Origin: Icerya purchasi
Lineage: Eukaryota > Arthropoda > Insecta > Hemiptera > Monophlebidae
Reading direction: 5' to 3'
NCBI GenBank assembly: GCA_039619475.1
Contig: CM077116.1
Coordinates: 279,945,258-280,009,257, forward strand
Length of the DNA: 64,000 nt
Position numbers and translations under genes: made by a program. Position 1 is the stretch's first letter. Every line of letters begins with the position of its first letter. Below the pieces are notes generated by a model. The model was given only the letters and a program-made list of their open reading frames with translations. It did not search any database and was not told the DNA's origin. Positions 35,844 through 47,600 of the stretch are shown here, piece after piece.

Positions 35844-36040
35844 AAGTCTTCTCCTTAGGATTTCAACGAGCGTCTTATGTTTTCAAGATTTAGGGATGAT
35901 AATTCTCTGCACTTTAAACGATATTCACTTAACTTTCACTGGACTAAAATTTTTCTTCTCCAATCTTAAGGTTCTTTTTTTTAAAACTGACATTAGTTTC
36001 TTGAAATTTTCTACTTTTTGGACGCAAACTTTTTGATTTA

Positions 36041-36323
36041 GCAATTTTCATTTTTATAAACAAGCAAATCATCACTAATGTGATCCGAATTAGCATCACC
36101 GGCAATACTCTTTAACTTCCCCACAAAATAAATTTGTTTTTCATTTTGCTTTCGAAACGTGTGTAGTGTATTATTAAATCCAGCAATTTTCATTTTTATA
36201 AACAAGCAAATCATCACTAATGTGATCCGAATTAGCATCACCGGCAATACTCTTTAACTTCCCCACAAAATAAATTTGTTTTTCATTTTGCTTTCGAAAC
36301 GTGTGTAGTGTATTATTAAATCC
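36041..36323. repeat. 142-bp perfect tandem duplication
   Basis: Units 36041-36182 and 36183-36323 appear identical along about 141 bases. No coding content is seen. The duplication is either recent or an assembly artefact. Confidence 0.9.
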
Positions 36324-36656
36324 GCGGGCAATTTTAGAGCAAGCGACGAAGATGTGTAACTTGTTACATTTACGGGAGCTTGTAGAACTTCCGCAGTCTC
36401 GTGCGTTGCGATACTACGCGCGTTAAGGCATCTACCGAAGCTTGCAGAGAAAACGTATCATCGAAGAAATGATTAAATTTAAAATAGTAAATCGATATCA
36501 GCAGCTCGCCTATCGAAGACCAGTGCGAACAGGCTGGCATTGTGCGAATATTTGGTGTGAGAAAAACTAACCTGGCGCCAGCGCAATACATTCTTGTAGC
36601 CATTTGTTTTCTCTGCAGATATGTGCGGGTGCTTTCAGTCAACGATAATACTCGGG
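36324..36656. other. intergenic, nothing recognised
   Basis: The 90-residue minus frame at 36370-36642 has no recognised motif. Confidence 0.5.
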
Positions 36657-36830
36657 GGTAAAATTGCTGGCAACAAATCGAGAGGAAGACGTCAAATTTC
36701 AGGAACGGACAACTTTAACAACTGGTTCAACCGTTCCTCAACAGAACTTTTCCAATCAGCCGTTGATAGAAAGAAATTCCAATTGTGGATTTCAAAATGG
36801 AGAAGGCGGATGAAGAAGAAGAAGTATCAG
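36657..36830 (+). pseudogene. C-terminal fragment of an RTE-like retrotransposon ORF2
   Basis: The plus frame reads GKIAGNKSRGRRQISGTDNF, then NNWFNRSSTELFQSAVDRKK. This is the basic 'GrRrisW..nl..W...s...Lf.aA.dr' tail found at the end of many insect RTE-like polyproteins, here with Gly in place of the Trp. No RT is joined to it. Assignment to clade is tentative. Confidence 0.55.
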
Positions 36831-37450
36831 TTTAATACCGTTCGAGCATCTCACCTCTGTTTTAGACACACCTGTTCAACTTTGCATGATCTATAAGATG
36901 CGCTTAATATACTTCAATCGCCGAAATTAATTCGTTTAAAATTAATAATATGAAATAATGAATAAACGTAAATGACGAAACATCTTAAGAATAAGTGTTA
37001 AATTAAGAAACGTTTTCAAAAATATCCGATCTTTAGCCGGAAAAGAAATAAAAATATTAGTAAAGAACCTAAATACACGGCCTGAATCTGAAACATCAGA
37101 ATTTTTAATGCATCCCTGTTTTTGTTGTAGCTCGAGAGAAAATCTTTTTCGAAAGACGCAGGCGAGAAAAAGACACCGTCGTGAAAGTTCAGCAAAGTGG
37201 CAGGAGAAATATAGCGAAGACTGTGTATATCTAATAAAGAATCTTTTAACATCACGTTTGTTAACTATAGAATATAGTAAGTTATAACAACTATCAAAAG
37301 ATAACAAACAAATTTAAGAATAAAATGATTGCTTACTGTTTTCAGGTATAACCCATCATCAGCTAAAAAACACAATTCAACATATGTGATCAGAAACAAA
37401 TTCTAAAAAGTAATCGTTTCATTCTTAAATTTATTAGTTATAACTTACTA
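36831..37450. other. intergenic, nothing recognised
   Basis: The 121-residue minus frame at 36942-37307 and the overlapping 79-residue frame lack recognisable motifs. AAATTTAAGAATAAAATGAT near 37309 recurs inverted near 37418, giving a weak stem of about 20 bp with a loop of about 90 bases. Confidence 0.45.
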
Positions 37451-37650
37451 TATCTATTTTGTATAACTATTAGTGAAAGGATTCTTCAGATATCTATTTT
37501 GTATATCTATTAGTGAAAGGATTCTTCAGATATCTATTTTGTATATCTGTTAGTGAAAGGATTCTTCAGATATCTACTTTGTATATCTATTAGTGAAAGG
37601 ATTCTTCAGATATCTATTTTGTATATCTGTTAGTGAAATGATTCTTCAGT
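37451..37650. repeat. 5 x 40-bp tandem repeat
   Basis: Five units of exactly 40 bp, each beginning TATCTATTTTGTATATCT and ending AGGATTCTTCAGA, with one to three changes per unit. Units start at 37451, 37491, 37531, 37571 and 37611. There are no spacers, so it is not a CRISPR array. Confidence 0.95.
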
Positions 37651-38174
37651 ACTTCTGGTAGTGCAAGTAATACCAAAGCAAACTGGAAAGAAATCTTCTC
37701 TAGCAGTATGAAAAAAACTGCTCTGTCAGTGCCAAGGGCTAGATGAATTTCGATTTGATGATCTGTTGGCATATTGTGTTCGGCAGGCGCTGTGAGTACT
37801 TCTCCGGCGTTAACGCTGAAAACAACGGAAACATAAATAGCCAGTCAAGTCGTACACTTAACCAATCAGGTACTTTTTTACTTTGGTAGAGCGACTGGGG
37901 CTGTACGCTGCTCATGTTTTTCTTTTTCTGATTTGAGCAATAACATATTCTATATATACGGCTCTAGATCTAGCACCCTTTAATGGCGGCGTTCACACCG
38001 CAACTCAATCATTATGACAGCGCCATCATGTGACGATAGGGAGTACTACTGCATCTGACTAGTATAAGTTTCAACAACCACCGCACTGAACGACGTAACG
38101 CAGCAACAAACAGCGAATTACTGACGACACACGGTTAGCTTTCTTTTGAGACAGCCGATTGACATTTGTCTGCA
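37651..38174. other. upstream flank of the candidate promoter
   Basis: Less AT-rich, with no frame of note. It could be promoter-proximal DNA or the 5' part of a solo LTR, but no paired LTR or target duplication was found. Confidence 0.35.
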
Positions 38175-38210
38175 TATAAAAAGAGAAATGGCTCGATCAC
38201 CATATCAGTC
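38175..38210 (+). promoter_or_regulatory. candidate RNA polymerase II core promoter (TATA + Inr)
   Basis: TATAAAAA at 38175-38182 is followed by TCAGTC at 38205-38210, the arthropod initiator with its A at 38207. The TATA-to-initiator distance is 32 bases, the canonical value. AATAAA at about 38561 on the same strand could end a short transcript, which would also fit a solo LTR. What gene or element it serves is not known. Confidence 0.4.
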
Positions 38211-38570
38211 TTCTCTCACACTTTTCTATTTTTCTTCTGATCGAATCTTATTCTGCTTAGTTAGTGCGTAATTATATGTAAAAAACAATTTAGAATAATG
38301 CGTAAAGCAATTTGTAATTATTTGCAAGTAGAAGTTAAAATTTCGGAGCATCATCTGTTTTTTTCTTTTAGCGAATTTTACATAAAACAATTTAAATCGT
38401 TTTATTTAGTAATTGTTAATTTTCTTTATCCGAATTTAAATATCGATTTTCTCTTACGCTAATTTTTGTTTTTTTTTGGGTTTAAAAAAAAGCGTCTTCT
38501 TAATCTAGTTTTGTTTGCATAGCGTGTGATTGTATCAATAACCTGTCGCCGTGTATATAAATAAAATCCA

Positions 38571-38906
38571 ATGTTCTCACCCCTAACCGTAATAACCGTA
38601 GGCGATAGTTCGAAAACGGTGCATACGGAAATTTCAAAAAAAAAATTAAGGAACGCAGATAAATTATTAAAATCAAGGAAAACTGTATCGATCTGGGTAC
38701 CGCAGGATATGATAACGGCCGTGTTTTTTACGAAGGCCCGGAATGGAAGTTACGTCACGGAAAGCAAAAAAAAGTTTAGTTTGTCCTGCGGATGTTACGA
38801 GCATAAATCAAACATAGTGATTTTAATTTCAGCATATAAGACAACAGTCGGGACGACTTTAAACAAAAAAGGCTATATATATATATACATATATCACTAC
38901 GACTGA
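38571..38906 (+). CDS. unrecognised 111-residue ORF downstream of the candidate promoter
   Basis: ATG-started frame beginning MFSPLTVITVGDSSKTVHTE, Lys/Ser/Thr-rich and ending in Tyr/Ile repeats encoded by a TA microsatellite. That ending argues against a conserved protein. No family was recognised. Confidence 0.15.
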   Translation: MFSPLTVITVGDSSKTVHTEISKKKLRNADKLLKSRKTVSIWVPQDMITAVFFTKARNGSYVTESKKKFSLSCGCYEHKSNIVILISAYKTTVGTTLNKKGYIYIYIYHYD

Positions 38907-38990
38907 TAGTTTGGCAACTGTAAGTTCACAAAAATTGTCGCCTGATATTCAAAATATTCAAACGCGCACATTACACAGGCGTGTTTTAGG

Positions 38991-39158
38991 ATGAAATGCA
39001 AATTCGCCGCTCCATTGTCCGCAATGGATCGTAAATTCCAGTATGATCGAAAACTAGTGGAACAATATGTGTGTTGTAAATCATTCGAACATTCTAGCGA
39101 CGATAATGAAGACGGTAATTGTGAACACCAACCAAAAGGCGACGACGCATACGATTGA
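38991..39158 (+). CDS. short acidic ORF (55 residues), possible exon
   Basis: Starts MKCKFAAPLSAMDRKFQYDR and ends HSSDDNEDGNCEHQPKGDDAYD in two parts, with a Cys-Cys pair in the middle. It lies in a stretch with fewer A/T runs than its surroundings and uses mixed codons. A possible splice acceptor (TTACACAG at 38971-38978) lies just upstream in the same open frame. No homologue is recognised. Confidence 0.22.
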   Translation: MKCKFAAPLSAMDRKFQYDRKLVEQYVCCKSFEHSSDDNEDGNCEHQPKGDDAYD

Positions 39159-39429
39159 TGCGAACTTTTAATATAGTACGCGCGTATGTAATTATAATTT
39201 AACGATTTCGGTGAGATTTAATGAATGATTGAAGCGAAAAACGTTTGAATGAAAATGCTTCAAAGTATAAACAACACCGAATACGCATACGGCTAGGGAA
39301 AGGGGGCATTGGCGCTGATGAAGCGGTTATCTTAGCTGGGCGCCGGGCTAATTAAAAATTTAAATAAAACGATTAAGAAAGTTAACCAGATTTTTGGCAT
39401 AATAGGTGGCGACGGCGGCGACACAGGAA

Positions 39430-39576
39430 ATGGGAGAAAATAATGAAAATAAATTTAGCAGCGGGGACGAGGCGAGCAATGACATTTCTGCGAAATCCAT
39501 TACGGCGAAGTTTGCGGTTAAATTTAACCCGGACCGAAAGATAGTTGAAAAGTTTCCGCCGGAAAAAACGATCTAG
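39430..39576 (+). CDS. short ORF (48 residues), possible exon
   Basis: Begins MGENNENKFSSGDEASNDIS, then a Lys-rich part ending KFPPEKTI. Its acidic/Ser-rich character resembles the ORF 270 bp upstream, and the two could be exons of one gene, but no splice sites connect them convincingly. Confidence 0.2.
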   Translation: MGENNENKFSSGDEASNDISAKSITAKFAVKFNPDRKIVEKFPPEKTI

Positions 39577-39907
39577 AGGAATTGGCGAGTGTGTAAAAGT
39601 GAGCGCGAATAAGAAAACCGAATTCTAAATGGATTCGTTATTTCTATTCAGCGGTAAGTCGACGATTTTCGTTGTATTTATGTTAAATTAATTGCAGACG
39701 TCACGCAATAGGCGGACTCTACGCAAACAACAACTTTAAAAAGGATTTTCAAAAGTTTTCAACGGCCCTAGTCCCGCTTCAGAACTTTTCCCCTTCGCCC
39801 CCTGCCGTTGCGGCGCTGCTTCTCTGCACGCGTTACTGAGAAAAATCGTTCAGGAAATCAGCCTTAATTCGATTAATCTCGAAGATCAGCGGCCTGCTGA
39901 ATTTGCA

Positions 39908-40255
39908 TTAGACGCTTTCCATATATTTGTGTTGTATAACCGACGAATCGCGAAACCCGTTTCTATCTGAGAAAAAGATAGCACAGATGCGAGAAGAAAC
40001 TGTTGCGAATTCCTTTTGCGATAAACACTCTGAACCTCGCATTTCGCTTAAAGGTCGTATTTTACATTTCACTTTTTCGTTGACTGCTCTTCGTCGGATG
40101 CTCTCGATTTTTCCTTCTGTAGCATATTTTCCGTAAAATATTACACCTACACTACTCGGCGGTGGCATTTCGAATCCCAGATTTCCTCGAAACGATTTTC
40201 TCCAAACTGGATGATAATATACATATACATCTCTCGTCACAACTTCACAGACCAT
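39908..40255 (-). CDS. unrecognised 115-residue ORF
   Basis: ATG-started minus frame beginning MVCEVVTRDVYVYYHPVWRK, rich in Arg, Ser and Glu. The opposite strand is also open for 69 codons, which weakens the case. No motif was recognised. Confidence 0.15.
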   Translation of the reverse strand: MVCEVVTRDVYVYYHPVWRKSFRGNLGFEMPPPSSVGVIFYGKYATEGKIESIRRRAVNEKVKCKIRPLSEMRGSECLSQKEFATVSSRICAIFFSDRNGFRDSSVIQHKYMESV

Positions 40256-40859
40256 AAAATATAAACTCTACAGTTACATCAATCCGCGTGTAGCGATTTA
40301 TATTAAATTAACTCGGCGATTTACCCCGTGGAAGCTGCAAAAATAACAAAGAAAAAAAAGAATCGATACACTAAACTGGGGGCTTTTAAGATACCGTCCT
40401 CGCGTTCCTATCAGCCATTATGTCTGCCTTTAAGAGCATGCATGGACGGTTTTCAACGTAATTAATACGTCGACATTCGTTCGGTCGAAAATCAAAAAAA
40501 AAAAAACTTAAATTAAAAATTATCCAAACCGTGTAACCGAACAATTATGTTGACATAACGTACACTTTTTCGAAGCATTCACATCGATCTCCACGTATTG
40601 TAGAATCGCTCTAGGTGTTTTTCTACTTAAGGGTTAATATCACCTTGCGCTCACAAAATTTCGGCTAATCTTCTAGAGACTTACCACGAACGATAGAAAA
40701 GAGATGGACATATGAGATTTTGTGCATATGAAAGTAGTAGTCTTTAACTACAAAAAAAAACATGTTCTACTTTAATTTGTACAATACAAAATGACGGCAC
40801 AGCAGCGCATACAAAAAAAGTAAAAAAAAAAACAAAAAACGGTCAGCGTACCAGTACAG
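40256..40859. other. intergenic, nothing recognised
   Basis: No coding or repeat feature supported beyond short A runs. Confidence 0.5.
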
Positions 40860-41110
40860 GTCACAATTTTTAATGTGGAACAAAAAAGTCTCTTAAAATA
40901 CAGCTCAAAATGAAGCGAACACCGTAGGATTTTTTCGAAAAATTAATTTAAAAAATGTTGGCGGTGATTTGAATTTTTTTTTTCATTTTTTTCAAAGAAA
41001 TCGGTCAAAAATCGCTTTTAAAATCTGTAAAACTCAAATTTATCAAAAAAACATCCTACGACGTTCGCTAGAGAATCTTATTTTAAAGTTGCAGTTAAAA
41101 TTTTAAGTCA
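40860..41110. repeat. imperfect inverted repeat, possible MITE
   Basis: GCGAACACCGTAGGAT at 40916-40931 pairs with ATCCTACGACGTTCGC at about 41054-41069. Weaker complementarity continues outward (CTTAAAATACAGCTC against GTTGCAGTTAAAATTTTAAG). The enclosed and flanking sequence is AT-rich with 'TTTGAAAAACACAGTTTCGAGATA'-like text split across 41150-41175. No target duplication was resolved. Confidence 0.4.
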
Positions 41111-41199
41111 ATCGGATAAAAATTGAGATAGATACTAGTACGCCGAGTTTGAAAAACACAGTTTCGAGATATTGCTGTTTAAAGTTTTGAGTAGCGGGA

Positions 41200-44100
41200 T
41201 TTTGTTGAAATTTCCGTTATACCTCTAATCTGCTATGCCTGCTCCATATCATTGTGTCCTTCTAATTTGAGGTTTTCCTCCTCCTCATCCTTTCTTGTCG
41301 AAATTACGTTCCTGCGGCCAGTTTTAGCCTCTTCGGTGAGCGATCGCTCGGAAAGGGAAATGCGCGTCGCCTTTGCTACAGAAATTGTAACAACTTAATA
41401 CGATTGTTATGCCCAATAGATATCCATAACTTGCACTAATCCGATTGTAAAGCCATCGTTGAAGTATAAAACAGCAATATGAACAGCTGTATCGAGAACA
41501 GATTTGCCACTGGAGGATCTACAGAATCGCTCTTAGCTCGACGCTATGCAACACACAGTATTCTGCGCTTTCGTCGCAGGCACATGTCACTGGCTTAGCC
41601 CTCGACCACTACTACTTAAACCATAACGTGATTTCTACCCCGACGCAACCGTACAAACGACCGGATTTGCTACCGAACACGGGGATTTTTGGTTTTATTT
41701 CGAGTAAGCATTCTTGACGAGACAAATTGAACGACGTTCGAGAGATCGTAAATTTAATGATACGACCGGAGATTAATTTGTAACTGGAACATTGTCAAAA
41801 GATAGTACCGCAAGTACTGAATTCGTCTCAACACTAACAATTTTACCGGGACACTGATATCACACGTGGAGAAGCCAAACGCTAACTGTTGTACGTTCTA
41901 ACGGACTTTCTACAAAAACAACTGATTTCTCTGTCACAAAATTGGGGTAGAAGGGGCATCTGTTAATCAAAATTGAAAGTTGAGAAGTGTCGGTATAATT
42001 CATATAAAGAAGAATAAAAACTTGAGCATGCTTCCGCGCACACTCGAAAAACCGTTAATTTTGCTTCACGACTATGTTCGGAAAAACGAATTTCTAACCC
42101 ACTTACCAGTTTTCCCCCCTCATAATCAACTTTTTACATCAATTTTAAATGCTTTAGGGAGTGTTTAAGCCAATAAAAAAAAAAAAAAAAAAAAAAACAG
42201 AAATACAGCACAAAATAATAAAATAAACATCGTATTCATTTTAAAGTGTTCTTCTTGTACCTTCGGGAAGTGTTAAAGATTAGACTTATTGAGGAATAGT
42301 GGAAAACTAGAACTCTTAGCGTGTTTCCTGGCTTATTTGCGAAAAAACGAAACGCCATTAAGCAATGCCCGGTATCTTGTAGACGCGTTAATACCACGCC
42401 AACGCACCACCGCTCATACGCAAACAGCTTAAAAGGTCCGCAACCATTTTTACTCAACGTATTTTTGTACAAAAAGTACAGAAAAAATGCGAAACCTCCT
42501 TTTTGATAATATTTGCAGCTAGCCTTCCGAGTTATACCGAATCAACGCTAGATTTTTTTCGAATAGTTTCTTGCGCACAAAATTGTACCATACGGAAAAT
42601 ATACATGTATAAAAAATAAAACTTTAGGAATTAAGCGGAAAATAAAAATTTCTTTGACAGGAATTTTTTTCTCTTCTTTTTTTTCTTTTATTATTTATCG
42701 CCGTGAATAATTAACCGGTAGAAGACTAGACCAAGCATAGACGGTGATTTAAGCGTTCATTGACCTTGCTCCACCACATTTGCCGTATAAGAACTGTGGG
42801 TAATGAATAAAGCAACCGATTTTTAAAAAAAGAAACAAATTTAAGTAATATTTTTTTCCTTTTGGCGCTTCAACTATGGACACTAACCCAGCGCTAGTGA
42901 AAGTTTTAGAAGTTTCATCAATGTTCGGCAACGGGATATTCTACTCGAATGAAATACCACCGTCTAACCTAACGGCACTGGACCTATTTTGTCATTGGAC
43001 AGATGATTTGCAATTTAAGCAAATTCCAGTACGGTTAGGTTTCACCGTGTTATACGATTTCGGTAAATGCTGCTTGCCGCAGAATAAATGAACGACGCAA
43101 TCTCGATCTGTATTGTGCGGGATACTTTCGAAACTTCGACAGTTTTGACGTTGTCTCGCTGATTTCTCACACTCGGAGAAACCGCAATACGTACAAGTAA
43201 ACGAATTGCGAGAAATACCTCACCTAGGGGAATTGTGTATTTCAACGGCTGTAATAGTTGGAACAAGATGCTCGCCTAATAATAATCGTCTTGTAATTCC
43301 TTCGATTCGTTTTTTTTAACTGCTATGTTGCTGCATAGTGAGTGTTGAATTTCGCCGTTCGAGAAGAAAACAAGTGCAGTCAATGAATCGAATTCGGTAT
43401 AAACGTTTTAGGGTGACTTTTGCTTAGGGTCGTTATTAGAAAGTATAAAGTCATTGGCAACTAATGCGGATTAAAAAAAAGCTTTTCTTTTATTTAGATC
43501 GTTTCTTTGGAAGTATTTTATTCCTTCAATAGTTCGCAAAGCTGACGAGTTGGAGATATTTTTTCCGTTAGACCGAATATGTACTACGTAAGGACCAAGT
43601 TTATATTAAAAAGATCAATGTCGGCGAACAGGTTATTATGATCAGCATTTTGTTTACAGCGCCGTTATTTATCGGAGTGGTCCGTATTAATAATTGAAAT
43701 TATATTGCCGTTATCTTCTATCGATTGCGACAACTTAAAATACAGAAGATCAAAGCATACGGTAATTAATCAACTACCGAAACTCTTGGGAGAATAAATA
43801 ATTCCAAAGTATCTAGTGCCTTCTCCTTTTCCGAGATACTGCGTGCATACTACAGTGCAGTCATCAAATGGCACTTCTACAAGAAACTGGTAATTCAGGC
43901 TCGCTATCACCCTCCTACATCCACAATTCCGAATATACTTGCTTGATATTCGCTTCCAGTAGAACTTCTTCGCCTCCAGACGTTCGTCCACGTAACTCTC
44001 TCCTTTAATTCTACAGGAGTGGAAGATCTACATCCACCGTTCACACAACAGCGCACAGTTCCACCACCGCAGGACAAGGTCGCATGACAACAATCTCCTA

Positions 44101-44293
44101 ATGTTGATGTGAAATTTCATTTCTCATCTCAGATCACAAATCGAAGCCCGGTCAAAACCGAACTCCCCATCATCATTATCAATCAAAATATCGGGAAACA
44201 TCGGGAAACATCGGGAAAATTTGGGTGCGGCTGTGCTGGAACACAGGACTGTTCATTTAACGTGAAACACCTATATCGGTTTAAGTATTTATA
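41200..44293. other. intergenic stretch with no recognised gene
   Basis: Somewhat less AT-rich. Frames at 41980-42168 (+), 42236-42472 (-), 42876-43091 (+), 43042-43266 (-) and 43770-43991 (-) have no identifiable domain and often overlap on opposite strands. A poly-A of about 20 lies at 42176-42197. Unspliced exons of an unknown gene cannot be excluded. Confidence 0.4.
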
Positions 44294-44302
44294 TATACTT
44301 TA

Positions 44303-44333
<31 letters not shown>

Positions 44334-44396
44334 AGATATATATACATATATATATATGTAGATATATGTAGATATATATAGATATATATAAATATA
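44294..44396. repeat. TA / GATATA microsatellite
   Basis: TA runs with embedded AGATAT hexamers. The plus-strand frame across it encodes only Tyr/Ile/Arg repeats. Confidence 0.92.
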
Positions 44397-44659
44397 TACG
44401 GTGAAAATTAATAGTCGTTGCGTTGCACGATTTCGCTTCACAATTTCGTTTCACTATTTCGTTTCACGAGCAATTGTTAAGACGTTTTACATTAAGAAGC
44501 AAACATCGGAATTTTGCGTACAAAAACAATACACATTTAAATAATCCAGAAAAGGAAATAAAAGGGAAAGAAAAAGAAAGAAAAAAGAAAAAATAAGTAT
44601 GTTTATATCGCAACACTAGCCGTTTGAACGTCGTTATTGTGTTTATAACAAGAGGAGAT

Positions 44660-47600
44660 CAAGTCTGTGGCCGGTATGGTATCCCCATACAATTTAGTTA
44701 TAGTTTCCATTCAGATAGCTAACAACATTTTTATATTTTCCTTTCATTGCCCTCCGAAAAATTTCTTTCCTGAAAATTATTTTTCATTAACTTTGTTAAC
44801 AATCTACCAGATTTCTCATTTATTATTTTTTGCGGGTATTTCAACGTTCGCCACAGACTTTGGCGTTGCCGAAACGTCTATATCATAGTCTGCATACTGC
44901 TAAGATTACTGATAATTCCAGACTACTTTTGGTAAACGACGGTTCTCCAGCAACTATTCAAAGTCCGAGCAGACCACAAAATGCTCTCGCTCTAACTCTT
45001 ATATCATCTAACCTTTATTTACGCTTCAAATGGTCTGTGCTGCAGTCCCAATTGGCAATGGCCATTTTCCTCTTAACCTAATGATTTCCTCTACAAATAT
45101 CACCGTCAGGAATGCCAATGTTTCTCCGTCTGTATGGAAAATTTCGGAGGTTAACTTTAAAAAATTCAGCTTTAGACGAATGATTCGTTACGCAATTTCT
45201 TCAGACCACGTAGAAAATTACCCTCGTCTGATCGAACTTATTAATCTGCCCGTTACTTTGAATGCGTCCGGACGTCGCTCTAATTACCGCGGTAAGCGCC
45301 CTCCAGCTCTGTACTAGAACACCGCATGCGCTAGAGACTCATTAACGAAAGAAATCTTTTATACCGAAAATTCCGCAAATCCCACGATTATTTCGCGTTT
45401 AGGAAACGGGAAGTAGCTAAACGTAATCATATTTCTAAAACTCAAATTGATGTGTTGGAAAAATTTTGTCTTATCTATCGAAACACGCCCGTAAATCAAA
45501 TTTGTACTACAATCAAGAGAATTAAAAGTGTATCTCTTTAACCACGGAGTGCATTCTCCGAATCGGCGTGAGAAATTGTTAGATAACTTAGCTGCACCAA
45601 ATCAATCTTTCTGAAATTCATTACATAAAACGTTTCTCAAATTTCCTTCCAACTAAAATCATCTTTTCATTAATCCCATCAACCTTGTAGAATTAATATC
45701 CCCTCTAAATTGCAAGAAAAAGACATCTCATCGGATCTGGACCGTATCTCTTATCGCATGCTAAACCATTATCTCCCACCAGCGGCCATTAATATTTTAC
45801 TCAATTGTTTCAACAACTTCCGCTGTTGACCAATAATTTCCCCGAAGACTGGAAAAATTTTAAGATTATTCCCCCTATAAAGAAGCCTAACAACAAACCT
45901 TCTAACGAAGTCTCATTGTATCTCGCGTTATTTCGTTAGCCTCTTGTTTGAAGAAATCGAATTTTGTACAATAGGCTTTAAATTCGCAGTGGTCTCGGCA
46001 GCCTGGACTGTGTTGCTTCCCTATTAGCGAATATTTACCAAGCTCTGATAGATAAGCAATACCATGTAGCCTGCTTTTTGGATATCAAAAGTGCATTTGA
46101 TAGCGTACAGATCCAGGGACCTTGCATAAAATTCTTGTTCAAATAGGGATTCCAGCTAAATTTTCGAAAACAATATGTAGTTTATTTACTAAGACACACG
46201 TGTTAATTTACTATATCCAGTTTTCAAATGGTTAGATTGTAGTACCATAAAAGATCAGGTCGAGGATCCATTTTAAGCCCTATTTTATCTAACACCTATA
46301 TTACAGGGTTCCATAGTATGCCCAGTTATGTTGTCCTGCGCAGATGATCTGATAGTTTTTTGTAAAATACCATAAATCTGCACCTGAGAAAGACTGATGG
46401 GAATCTATTCGAACTGGGGGACAATTGGTGCTCAAAAATGCAAGGCTATGATTTTTACTTACCGGCCTGTTAACCCCGGCCACTGCAGACTTTCCATCGG
46501 AAATGTTCTAATTAACCTTCCACCTTTGTATCATTATTTCGATATTACCCTTAATTTGAGATTATCACCGGCTTTACATTTAGAGCACATTCACTCTAAA
46601 CTTAGTAAACGAATAAATTTGATTAAAGTGTTAAATAACTTTAATTGGTGTAGCGGTGAACCGCTAATCGTGAGCCTTCTTTATAAATCTCGCCTGAGAA
46701 GTATAATGAATTACGCTTGTCTCCTTTTTGCTAATAGATCTCTAAGAAATCTATATATAAACTGCAGGTAATTCAAAAATTTTGTATCCGTCTGATAATT
46801 ATTCCTCTTCTAACGCTGCTTTGTAAATCGAAATGAAAATTCGTCCACTTCCAGTCTATCTTTAGTGCGCAAATTACCGCTATAATTAAGGCTTTAAATT
46901 TGATATTACTAAATCAGTCAGCCGCTAAGATTTTGTTATTGACGAATTCAAAAAGCAACCCCACCGCCCCTTACATAACTCCGCATATCAGAGCACATCC
47001 CCTGATTTACAAGTTAAAACATATATTTACGCTGCTTATTTACTACGGTCAAGTTTGGTTGTGTTCCTACCCACGTTTTTAATATCAGGTCGCGCGGTCG
47101 CTAAGTCCGCGAACCAAGCAGTAGAATTCATTCCTAAGTTCCGCATCTTTTCAGTACCATTAAGTATGCTCACAAGGAATATTGGAAGGTCACTTGGGTC
47201 AACTCCTTTTCAGCACTTCACTATAAGTCTATTCAGTGCAATATTCCAAGCGTAGGTATGCACGTATAAGTCCTAATGAATTTTTTTTACGAAAGTTTAT
47301 TATATCCATTTGTACACTTAGGCTCTGAGTTAACAGACTTCCGTCACCACTTTACCGGCAATACCTAGTGTTGTCCCAATTCTTTTAGCACGTTTTCGAC
47401 TCCGATAAAGTGGCGCACGCGGATCATATATTTTCTGAATGTTACTTGCTCTGCATCGACATAAGTTATATTTAGGTTTAAGAAATCACCATGTGACGTT
47501 ACCTATCAACATCACTTGTCCTGTTGCTTCCCAAGATTTAACGATCTATAAAAAACAAATATTTCACTCCTAGCAAAACCACTATTCTGGCATTTATTTC

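Noticed and set aside
37451..37650. CRISPR-like repeat array
   Set aside because: The 40-bp units are directly adjacent with no spacers and the DNA is eukaryotic.
44109..44381. 90-residue plus-strand ORF
   Set aside because: Its second half is Tyr/Ile/Arg repeats from the TA/GATATA microsatellite, and the first half has no motif.
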